A DNA stretch of 11,573 bases from Vitreoscilla sp. Its GTDB lineage: Bacteria > Pseudomonadota > Gammaproteobacteria > Burkholderiales > Burkholderiaceae. The stretch lies in assembly GCA_014378125.1 (NCBI GenBank), contig JACMOG010000701.1, forward strand, positions 1 to 11,573. The letters are read 5' to 3'. Positions 1-6,251 of the stretch are shown here, in pieces; position 1 is the stretch's first letter; every line of letters begins with the position of its first letter. The position numbers and the translations under genes were made by a program. The notes beneath the pieces were generated by a model that did no database searches, was not told the DNA's origin, and saw only the letters and a list, made by a program, of their open reading frames with translations.

Positions 1-552
1 CATGAAGTTGCATCGGCACGGGCGACGTGCGTGATGCGCGAGACATCCATCAGGTCGTCGACGAGCAGCTTGAGCTGGCGCGACTGGGTGGCGATGATCC
101 GCGAGGAACTCGTCCTTGCGTCGATGCAGGTCGATCAGGTCTTCCGACTGCTGACGCGCCTTCACCTCCAGCAGCTTGCGCTCGGTGATGTCGTAGAAGC
201 AGTTGATGGCGCCCACGATGCTTCCGCCGGCATCCTTCAGGGGCCGGATGTTGACGATGACCGTGATGCGCGAGCCGTCCTCGCGCTCGATGATCACCTC
301 GGCGTCGCGTGCCTCGGGAATGTCGCCGTGGACGACGGTGGCCATCGGGCAATCGCGATGCGCCATGAACGTGCCGTCGGGCCGGAACATGCGGTGCGAG
401 CCGCAGAACATCTCGTCCGTGTCGCCCGGGTTGGGACTCCGTCCCCAGAGCCTGGCGGCGTGCTGGTTGAACTGCTTCACCATCCCGGCGGCGTCGATGG
501 TGTACACCGCCACCGGGCTCAGGTCGAAGAGCGTTCGGAAGTCGTCATTCAT
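1..552 (-). pseudogene. PAS-domain sensor histidine kinase, internally deleted, 3' end beyond window
   Basis: From the ATG at 552, preceded by GGAG four bases upstream, the frame encodes a PAS/PAC sensory domain (residues about 3-126, ending in YDITERK) and then a short helix leading to RRKDEFLA (residues 144-151). In PAS-histidine kinases this DEFLA motif is followed directly by the H-box (HELRNPL), which carries the phosphorylated histidine. Here it is absent. Just after A151, around positions 98-100, coding similarity jumps to another frame that reads IIATQSRQLKLLVDDLMDVS, the second helix of the HisKA dimerisation domain, and continues to the left edge as SRITHVARADATS. About 35-40 codons including the H-box are therefore missing and the frame has changed. 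The original annotation frame stays open to the edge but reads nonsense. The protein cannot autophosphorylate in the usual way. The ATPase domain and any receiver domain would lie beyond position 1. A sequencing or assembly error is possible, but the lost block is too large for a simple base error. Confidence 0.75.
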
Positions 553-597
553 GTGACTCCAATTTCAGACGCGTGCGTCGTTGGGGTCAACGTCAGC

Positions 598-644
598 CAG
601 GCGGGCCGCCTGTCATGACCAGTCACAAAAGTAACCTTGACTGG
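598..644. repeat. Cluster of short inverted repeats upstream of the kinase gene
   Basis: Three dyads lie side by side in the 150-bp gap between the XRE-like gene and the kinase gene. They are CAGGCGG-g-CCGCCTG (598-612, perfect), GTCATGAC (612-619, perfect) and CCAGTCA-N12-TGACTGG (619-644, perfect 7-bp arms, AT-rich spacer CAAAAGTAACCT). The GC-rich one could act as a terminator stem for the XRE-like gene, although it has no T-run. The CCAGTCA/TGACTGG pair looks more like a protein-binding site. I could not place a convincing sigma-70 promoter here. Function is inferred only from position and symmetry. Confidence 0.4.
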
Positions 645-704
645 ACACTTATACAGCAACGCGGAGCGCGCGCCGGTGCTGTCGGCACCCGCCCGTCGGG
701 CTGG

Positions 705-1166
705 CTACTGGCCCCTCAGCCCCGCCAGCCGGGCCTCGACCTCGCGCTTGCCGATGCCCCGCAGCGCCGCGATCGCGGCCAACGCGTCGGCCCGCGGCTT
801 CGCCTTGCCCGCCTCCCACGCGTAGACCGACTGCCCCGTCGTGCCCACCAGCAGCGCGAAGTCGGCCGCCGACAGGCCCAGCCGCATGCGGTTGGCCGCC
901 ATGCCCGATGCACGGAAGCGGAGCTCGCCGGAATTGGCCTCGTCGGCCTCTGGCGCCGCGGCGGCTCGGGCCCGGGCAGGCTTGGCCACCTGGCTCTTGG
1001 CAAGCTGCTTGACCAGGGCCTCGAGGGCCTGCACGCGCCGCTTCAGGGTCGCGATCTCGGATCGCTGGGTGGCGACGGCCTTCTTCAGTCCGTCGCCGTT
1101 CTCGCGCAATTCCTTGCGCGCGAGTCTCGTGATTTCAGCCTTGAATACGCTGGCAATATTGGGCAT
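705..1166 (-). CDS. XRE-type helix-turn-helix protein with N-terminal coiled coil
   Basis: The product is 153 aa. The N-terminal part (MPNIASVFKAEITRLARKEL) and residues about 25-56 form a predicted charged helix or coiled coil with Leu/Val heptads (EIATLKRRVQALEALVKQL). An Ala/Pro-rich linker (57-78) follows, then a C-terminal XRE-like helix-turn-helix (about 85-145) with the typical recognition-helix signature QSVYAWEAGKAKPR. This small two-part architecture recurs in Burkholderiales genomes as a hypothetical DNA-binding protein; its targets are not known to me. The frame is open further upstream to 1337, but that part has no protein character. ATG at 1166 is preceded by GGAGG ten bases upstream, so I choose it. 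The gene is divergent from the endonuclease remnant and reads towards the kinase fragment. It probably binds DNA in the cytoplasm as a dimer through the coiled coil; that is inference. Confidence 0.8.
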   Translation of the reverse strand: MPNIASVFKAEITRLARKELRENGDGLKKAVATQRSEIATLKRRVQALEALVKQLAKSQVAKPARARAAAAPEADEANSGELRFRASGMAANRMRLGLSAADFALLVGTTGQSVYAWEAGKAKPRADALAAIAALRGIGKREVEARLAGLRGQ

Positions 1167-1428
1167 GCGCCTGTGGCCTCCGGTGGGCGGTGAGCGACGC
1201 GTGTCGCATGCGTCGGACGTTGTCCGAGTGGCGATCTTGGGCGCGTCATCGACTTGGGTCCCTGGGGGGGACTGTACTCTTTGGCGCCTGTGCGAGACTC
1301 GCCGCCGCTTGAGCCCGGTACGGGCCACGCCAGTCATCGGAGGACCGAGCCCTCCGCAACCGAGTCAGGGTCACCGCGGGAATGTCCAGGAGGGCAACTC
1401 GTGCGGGCCTGCTCCAACCGATCCATAG

Positions 1429-2255
1429 CTGAAGTCCATCCAACTGCTTCGGGTGCTGGGCACGTCCGCCCTCGCCCTGACGCTGACCACCGCGGTGCCC
1501 TCCCCCGCACAGGCCCGACGCTCCAGGTCTTCGGCCGTCCAGGCCTTCGAACTCTTCTCGCGCGAGCAGCTTGCACAAAGCCTCGCGCCTTGCAGGGACC
1601 AGTTTCCCGGCAGCGTGCCGTTGAGCGTCGACGGCTTCGCGAAAGAACGCAAGGCCACCGGCCTGTGCTTCGACTCCTTCGCCGACGTCTACTCACCCCA
1701 GACGAAGACGCCCATCGTCACGGTGGAACGCCTCAATCGCGCGTCGATCCAGGACGCGCAGGACGAGGAGCGAACCGATCGCTTCTTCCCGGATCCGCGC
1801 CTGAAGGCCAGCGACCGCGCGTCGCTCGACGACTATCGAGGGTCCGGCTACGACCGCGGACACGACGCGCCCGCGGCCGATCAGTCGTCGTCGAGGGGCA
1901 TGGCGCAATGCTTCTCGTTGGCCGACATGTCGCCGCAGGCCTCGAAGAACAACCGGGGGGTGTGGGCGAAGGTGGAAACCGATGTGCGCAAGTACGTGCT
2001 TCGCTCGCGCGGCGATGTATTCGTGTACACAGCGGGCCGCTGTTCCTGGACAAGAACGTTGCCACGATCGGGCGGGGACGGGTGTGGGTGCCGTCGCATC
2101 TGTTCAAGCTCGTCTACGACGAGACGACGCATCGGTCGTGGGCTTATATCCTGCCTAACAAGGACGAAGCGCGGATGTCGGCGCCGGTGTCGTACGGGAG
2201 CTTCGTGCGGCAGACGGGGCATCAGTTCCTGCGCGGGTTGCCGGCGGCGGGGTGA
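1429..2255 (+). pseudogene. DNA/RNA non-specific endonuclease (NUC family), frameshifted
   Basis: This is a secreted or periplasmic sugar-non-specific nuclease of the Serratia nuclease/NucA type (Endonuclease_NS). Numbering from the GTG at 1453, the catalytic motif DRGH is at 134-137 in GYDRGHDAPAADQ. The metal-binding helix SKNNRGVWAKVE supplies Asn167 and Glu175, aligning with Serratia nuclease N119 and E127. After residue 193 (positions 2029-2031) the frame is lost. The conserved continuation GPLFLDKNVATIGRGRVWVP lies in another frame and ends at the TGA at 2253-2255. Removing the two bases AG at 2031-2032 would restore the expected YTGPLF. Without repair, the first frame runs on as an Arg-rich tail to 2295. 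The start is also poor. GTG 1453 has no Shine-Dalgarno and would cut into the signal peptide. Reading from CTG 1429 gives a full signal peptide (Lys2, hydrophobic core, PSPAQA cleavage site), so an ATG-to-CTG loss is plausible. The upstream AGGAGG at 1388-1393 is too distant to serve either start. Confidence 0.8.
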
Positions 2256-2960
2256 GGTTGCCATGGCGGGTTGGCGGCCAACGTCGGATGCCTGACAAGT
2301 CATGAGAGGTGGCAAATTGGCCGGCGGCAGACCTGCCGACGAAGCGGTCGCGTTCGAACCGCAACGCGGTAGCACAAGCCTGGCGCGCAATCTGTTGATG
2401 TACTTTGGTCGAACCGAGTTCAGGGCGATCCATCCGCTTGGCACTCGACCGGTCGTTGAGCCTGCAGTTCATCAACTCTGGAACGCTGCACTCAATCATC
2501 TTGGGGTGGCATGGCAGCGTTCGACTTCCGGCGGCGTCTCGCTGGCCGGCGATCATTTCAGCTGCACTTTCTCTGCGGTCTCTCATGAGCACTGAGCCTA
2601 TCTTCGGCGAACGGTGTAGAAGCCCGCCCAAGGCTTTTTCAACGAGCTTTCGGCTCTCGCGGTAGGTCTTGCCGGCTTCAACGCGGCAACGTCCACCTTC
2701 ACGAGCCGGCCCGCTCCCGCAGTTCCATTCGACGAGGATCATGTGCTTGTTTTGACCGGACGGGTCACTATCGAAGTGCTTCCGAACTAGCGGCGCTCTC
2801 CTCTTGCCTCGATCGGCGCAGCCCACGGCTGCTTTGAAGCGATTGCCGACCATCAATGGCACTCCCGCGTCACTGCTGTTTGACGCAAGGCCGCCTCTCC
2901 AGTTGCCTTCACATGACAATCAGCCGCCTCGCACCCGTCCGGCCGATCCTTCTCTTCACC
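2256..2960. other. About 700 bases with no convincing gene
   Basis: I recognise no protein family here on either strand. Composition is less GC-biased than in the flanking genes. The longest open frame is on the minus strand (2155-2853). Its ATG at 2853 has GGGAG eight bases upstream, but its third codon positions lack the strong G/C preference of the neighbours and its 3' end runs antisense through the conserved end of the endonuclease. I therefore do not call it. A 97-codon plus-strand frame (2302-2595) overlaps it and is no better supported. A small stem AAGCC-N7-GGCTT followed by more T (2620-2639) looks terminator-like, but the stem is only 5 bp and no gene clearly ends there. The stretch may be decayed sequence, or it may hold a transfer-acquired gene that I do not recognise. 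Confidence 0.45.
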
Positions 2961-3446
2961 ATGCCCGCAGTCGACCGCCTCCACATCGACATCGCCAGCC
3001 AACAACTGCTGGCCTTGAGCGGCTTGCACGAGGTGCTTCGCTACCCGGTGTCAACAGCATCCCAAGGCACCGGCTCGGCGAAGGGCTCGCACCAAACGCC
3101 GATGGGCGACCACCGCATCCGCCTCAAGATCGGCGCCGGCTGCCCCTTGGGAGCCGTATTCCTCGGCCGCCGCTGGACGTGCGAGGTGATCGACGACACG
3201 CTTCGCGCCCGCTTCCCGACGAGGGACTGGATCCTGACGCGTGTCCTGTGGCTGCAGGGCCTCGAGCCCGCGTTGAATCGCGGCGGTGACGTCGATACGC
3301 TACGGCGCTTCGTCTACATCCACGGCACGCACGAGGAGCGGCTCATCGGCCAGCCGGTGTCGTTCGGCTGCGTGCGCATGCGCAACGCGGACATCGCGGA
3401 TCTCTACGAGCGGGTGCCGGCCGACTGTCGGCTGCGGATCGAGTGA
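2961..3446 (+). CDS. L,D-transpeptidase (YkuD/ErfK family), short form
   Basis: The product is 161 aa from ATG 2961 (MPAVDRLHIDIASQQLL). L,D-transpeptidases cross-link peptidoglycan stem peptides (3-3 links) or attach proteins to them through a catalytic cysteine. The YkuD catalytic signature is present: HGT at 121-123 and SFGCVRM at 134-140, with Cys137 as nucleophile, His121 as likely partner, and Arg139. The usual His before Gly-Cys is replaced by Phe (SFGC instead of SHGC). The domain fills nearly the whole protein, from the N-terminal strand (VDRLHIDIASQQL) through TPMGDHRIRLKIGAGCP. An earlier in-frame ATG (2913) would add 16 residues (MTISRLAPVRPILLFT) that do not make a good signal peptide, and neither start has a clear ribosome-binding site. 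With no signal peptide, export is unexplained; short family members of this kind occur in other proteobacteria. The gene is convergent with the small membrane-protein gene, with 59 bases between and no obvious terminator. Confidence 0.85.
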   Translation: MPAVDRLHIDIASQQLLALSGLHEVLRYPVSTASQGTGSAKGSHQTPMGDHRIRLKIGAGCPLGAVFLGRRWTCEVIDDTLRARFPTRDWILTRVLWLQGLEPALNRGGDVDTLRRFVYIHGTHEERLIGQPVSFGCVRMRNADIADLYERVPADCRLRIE

Positions 3447-3505
3447 GCGCGAGCGCGTCCATCGCTTCGGCCACGCAGCGCCCAAGCGGAACGCCGGCCG
3501 CCCGC

Positions 3506-3943
3506 CTACGGGCGCCGTCGGAACCAAGCACTCCCCGGCGGTCGAAACGTCAACCACGCGGCATAGCCTTGCAAAGCGGTGTTGACGCACATGAAGGCCA
3601 AGGGAAGCCGGCCTTGTCGCAACAGGATCTCGATGTGCGTGACGAGGACCAGCACGCCGAGCGCGAGGAAGACGAGGTACACGATGCGCGCCCAGTTCTT
3701 CCCCGCCCGAAAGAGGAACGCGAAGCCGGTCAGGTAGGCCAGCGTGAACGCGACCAAGAACGCGGAGGTCTCCAGGCCGGGAATGTAGCCGGCCAGAAGT
3801 TCGAGACCGGCGGAGGCGATGAGCAACCAGAACGCCATATGGATGGTCGACGGACGCTGCATCGGCGTCATGTCGATGTCGACCGACTGATCGATCGCGA
3901 CGACCGGCGCCTGCGGTGGTTCGTAGGGGTTGCGGCTCTGCAT
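3506..3943 (-). CDS. Small four-helix inner-membrane protein, function unknown
   Basis: The product is 145 aa. A polar N-terminus begins MQSRNPYEPPQAPV; a leading NPYxPP-type segment is common in small uncharacterised bacterial membrane proteins. Four hydrophobic helices follow, at about residues 34-53, 60-80, 84-106 and 112-131. Basic residues in the loop at 79-86 (RAGKNWAR) and in the tail (FRRRP) suggest, by the positive-inside rule, that the N-terminus, this loop and the C-terminus are cytoplasmic. I see no catalytic or transport motif. The frame is open upstream to 4021, but ATG 3943 is where protein-like sequence begins; no strong ribosome-binding site is visible. It is followed by the convergent L,D-transpeptidase and lies 85 bases downstream of the SDR stop on the same strand, so it may be read from the same transcript. 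I assign no function. Confidence 0.7.
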   Translation of the reverse strand: MQSRNPYEPPQAPVVAIDQSVDIDMTPMQRPSTIHMAFWLLIASAGLELLAGYIPGLETSAFLVAFTLAYLTGFAFLFRAGKNWARIVYLVFLALGVLVLVTHIEILLRQGRLPLAFMCVNTALQGYAAWLTFRPPGSAWFRRRP

Positions 3944-4028
3944 GGGCCGAGAGGCTACCATCGCCGCGGCAAGCGCTCGATGGTGTGCCTGCCGATACCG
4001 GCATGAGGCCTCAGAGCGCAACCCGTCT

Positions 4029-4823
4029 TCAACCGAGCGACCGCACGATCCCCCCGTCGACCCGCAACGCCGCCCCGGTCGTCGCCGACGCCTGCGTCGA
4101 GCAGACGTAGACGACCATGTTGGCCACCTCCTCGGTGGTCGCGAAGCGGCCGAGCAGCGAGCTGGGACGCATCGTGTCGATGAAGTCCTTCTGCACCTGC
4201 TCCAGCGTCTTGCCCTGCTCGCGCGCCACCGGCTCGAGCCAGTTCGCGAAGATCTCCGAGCTGGTGGGCCCCGGCAGCACCGAATTGACCGTCACGCCGC
4301 TGCCGGCGACGGATTCGGCCAGGCCGCGGGAGATCGCGAGCTGCGCCGTCTTCGTCATGCCGTAGTCGATCATGTCCTTCGGGATGTGCAGGCCCGATTC
4401 GCTGCTGATGAAGACCACGCGGCCCCAGCCGCGTTCGACCATGCCCGGCAGGTACCGGCGAGTCAGCCGCACGCCACTCATCACGTTGAAGTTGAACAGG
4501 TTCGTCCAGTCGTCGTCGGTGAGTTCGCCGAACGGCTTGGGGACAGCCGTGCCGAGGTTGTTGACGAGGATGTCGGCGCGCGCCACGCGTTCCGCGAGCG
4601 CCCGGGCGCCTGCGGCCGTGGACAGGTCCGCGGCCACGCCCTCCAGCTCGGCACCGGGCACCGTGGCGCGGATGTCTTCGATGGCGTGATGGACGCGCGC
4701 GTCGGTGCGGCCGGTGACGACGACATGCGCGCCGACGGCGGCGAGCCCGCGAGCGATGGCCAGGCCGATGCCGGCGGTGGATCCGCTGACGATGGCGAGC
4801 TTGCCGTTCAGGTCGATTTTCAT
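4029..4823 (-). CDS. SDR-family NAD(P)-dependent oxidoreductase (unit 1)
   Basis: The 264-aa product is a classical short-chain dehydrogenase/reductase, a cytoplasmic NAD(P)-dependent alcohol/ketone oxidoreductase with a Rossmann fold. The cofactor loop is SGSTAGIG (13-20), with Ser replacing the usual Thr. NNLG is at 88-91, in place of the more common NNAG. The catalytic residues are Ser141, Tyr154 and Lys158 (YGMTK), and the C-terminal strand reads ALRVDGG. Length is normal. The start at 4823 has AAGGAA with a spacing of about six to eight bases. The stop of the MFS remnant lies 22 bases upstream, so the two genes probably formed an operon reading away from the LysR gene at 5280. A long insert (FANWLEPVAREQGKTLEQV, about 192-210) forms the substrate-binding lid; I cannot name the substrate. 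Control by the divergent LysR regulator is likely from the arrangement. Confidence 0.9.
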   Translation of the reverse strand: MKIDLNGKLAIVSGSTAGIGLAIARGLAAVGAHVVVTGRTDARVHHAIEDIRATVPGAELEGVAADLSTAAGARALAERVARADILVNNLGTAVPKPFGELTDDDWTNLFNFNVMSGVRLTRRYLPGMVERGWGRVVFISSESGLHIPKDMIDYGMTKTAQLAISRGLAESVAGSGVTVNSVLPGPTSSEIFANWLEPVAREQGKTLEQVQKDFIDTMRPSSLLGRFATTEEVANMVVYVCSTQASATTGAALRVDGGIVRSLG

Positions 4824-4845
4824 GGGACTTTCCTTGGGTTGAAGT

Positions 4846-5197
4846 TCAATTGGTTTGCGGCAGCCTGGGGGCGGCCGGTCTTGAGGCGCGTTCCAAGCCG
4901 AGGGTCGCCAGCCACGCGGCTGCCAGCAATGCGAGCGCGGCCCAGGGCAGCGACCCGGCCCCGAACGACGGCAGCAACGCCGCGCCGAGAAGGCCGCCGC
5001 CCGCCAACCGCGCAGAAGCCGCCGATGGCCATCAGCAGCAGCGGCCGTCGGCGCCAGGCCTGGGTGGCCTTGACCAGCGGAATGGCCGCGAGCACCGAGC
5101 CCAGGGCGTACAGCGTCACCAGCTGTCCGGCGGCCCCCACGGAGATGCCCAGATCGGTGGCGATGGCCGGCAGCAGGTAACGGGGGATGTCGCGCAT
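4846..5197 (-). pseudogene. MFS transporter remnant: N-terminal piece joined to C-terminal piece
   Basis: From ATG 5197 the frame reads a typical MFS (DHA1-type) helix 1-2 region, including LLPAIATDLGISVGAAGQLV, YALGSVLAAIP and WRRRPLLLMAIGGF. Around 5010-5015 the similarity jumps to another frame that reads GGGLLGAALLPSFGAGSLP and LALLAAAWLATLGLERASR, ending at the TGA at 4846-4848. This second piece looks like the last helix and tail of an MFS protein. A full-length protein would be about 390-400 aa; only about 115 codons remain, so nearly all of the middle (about ten helices) is gone and the junction is out of frame. The N-terminus is also short: MRDIPRYLLPA lacks most of the usual first helix. 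The first frame runs on past the SDR start to 4820 without membrane character. The gene was probably an exporter co-transcribed with the SDR gene 22 bases downstream. An assembly collapse is the main alternative to true decay. Confidence 0.8.
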
Positions 5198-5255
5198 GGG
5201 TGCGGCCTGTCGAAAGAGAAGGACTTGACGATAGGCAAGCTTTCACTCCGGATAA

Positions 5256-5276
5256 AGGTGGGTACATTTCCCATCT
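5256..5276. promoter_or_regulatory. Dyad at the LysR start, probable LysR-type operator (unit 1)
   Basis: AGGTGGG-tacattt-CCCATCT is an inverted repeat with six of seven base pairs per arm (core TGGG-N7-CCCA). It ends three bases before the LysR ATG at 5280 and lies in the 82-bp gap shared with the divergent MFS/SDR genes. LysR regulators usually bind interrupted dyads in such gaps and repress their own gene. The assignment rests on position and symmetry only. A possible -35-like TTGACG is at 5225-5230, but no well-spaced -10 follows it. Confidence 0.35.
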
Positions 5277-5279
5277 CTC

Positions 5280-6203
5280 ATGACGCCAATGTCTGCAGTG
5301 AAGCCCTTGTTGCTCGACAGCCTCGACGATTTCGCCGTGTTCGTGCAGGTGGCGGAGACGCGCAGCTTCGCGGAGACGGCGAGGCTGACCGGCGTGTCGG
5401 CGTCGGCCATCGCCAAGCGGATGGCCCGTCTCGAGGAGCGGCTGAAGGTGCGCCTGCTGCATCGGAGCACCCGCAGCGTGACGCTCACCGCCGAGGGCGC
5501 CATGTTCCTGGCGCGCTGCCGGCGCGTGCTGGACGAAGTCCAGGGTGCCGAACACGAGCTCTCACGCGCCTCCGGCGCACCGCGGGGCCGGCTCAAGGTG
5601 AGCCTGCCGATGGTCGGCTCGCTGTTCCTGCCGCTGCTCGCCGAGTTCATGCGGACGCATCCCGCCATCGACCTCCACCTCGATCTGAGCGACCGCATGG
5701 TCAACATCGTCGAAGAAGGGTTCGACGCGGTGCTGCGAACCGGCGACCCCGACGATTCCACGCTCAGCGCCCGCGCCCTCGGAAGCTGGCCCCTGCTGCT
5801 GGTGGCGTCGCCGGCCTACCTCGCACTGCGGGGCCGGCCCGAGCGTCCCGCCGACCTGACCGGACACAGCTGCCTGCATCACCGCTTCAACGGCACCGGC
5901 AAGCTCGAGCGCTGGCCGCTGGCGTGGGGGACGGACGAGGGCGAAGTCGACCTGCCGGTGTCGATGGTCTCCAACAACCTGGAGGGGCGGACGTGTTTCG
6001 CGGAGAACGGGTTGGGCATCGCGTGCCTGCCCGAGTTCTCGGTGCGCGATGCGCTGGCGGCGGGGAGGCTCGAGGTGGTGCTGCCGGCGTTCACCGAGCT
6101 GCGTGAGACGACGTTCCGGATCTTCTGGCCGGCGTCGCGGCATACGTCGCCGAAGGTGCGGGCGCTTGTGGACTTCCTGGCCGCGCAGTTGAAAGTCGAA
6201 TGA
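5280..6203 (+). CDS. LysR-family transcriptional regulator (unit 1)
   Basis: The 307-aa product has the normal LysR length and layout. An N-terminal winged helix-turn-helix spans about residues 14-75 (SLDDFAVFVQVAETRSFAET, then SASAIAKRMARLEERLKVRL and HRSTRSVTLTAEG). A linker helix follows, and then the periplasmic-binding-protein-like effector domain from about 103 to the end (RLKVSLPMVGSLFLPLLAEF; NGLGIACLPEFSV). The sequence style is that of the CrgA-like LysR subgroup. ATG 5280 has no visible Shine-Dalgarno; an in-frame ATG at 5289 is an alternative. The gene is divergent from the MFS remnant and SDR gene, so it most likely regulates them in response to a small-molecule effector; the effector is unknown. 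It converges on the next SDR gene with 48 bases between the stops. Confidence 0.92.
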   Translation: MTPMSAVKPLLLDSLDDFAVFVQVAETRSFAETARLTGVSASAIAKRMARLEERLKVRLLHRSTRSVTLTAEGAMFLARCRRVLDEVQGAEHELSRASGAPRGRLKVSLPMVGSLFLPLLAEFMRTHPAIDLHLDLSDRMVNIVEEGFDAVLRTGDPDDSTLSARALGSWPLLLVASPAYLALRGRPERPADLTGHSCLHHRFNGTGKLERWPLAWGTDEGEVDLPVSMVSNNLEGRTCFAENGLGIACLPEFSVRDALAAGRLEVVLPAFTELRETTFRIFWPASRHTSPKVRALVDFLAAQLKVE

Positions 6204-6251
6204 GCTGACCTGCGAGCCGTCGAGTCGGATCGGCCCGCATTCAAGCCAACG

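Noticed and set aside
637..656. Possible + strand promoter beginning TTGACT with TTATAC downstream
   Set aside because: Spacing is far too short for a -35/-10 pair and no + strand gene follows; TTGACT is better explained as part of the CCAGTCA/TGACTGG dyad.
1388..1403. AGGAGG followed seven bases later by GTG (1401) as a start for the endonuclease
   Set aside because: That GTG is not in the frame of the signal peptide and catalytic domain; it is in the frame used only after the shift, and the intervening sequence is not protein-like.
2620..2639. Terminator-like stem AAGCC-N7-GGCTT followed by T residues
   Set aside because: The stem is only 5 bp, no supported gene ends nearby and the T-run is short; chance is likely.
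3930..5180. Long + strand open frame (about 416 codons) opposite the first SDR gene
   Set aside because: It is antisense to a well-supported SDR gene, with no recognisable domain and an Asp/Arg/His-rich composition typical of antisense shadows.
4850..6106. Long + strand open frame running through the MFS remnant and the first LysR gene
   Set aside because: It overlaps the LysR frame that has the helix-turn-helix and effector motifs; its own product is Arg/Gly/Ala-rich without structure.
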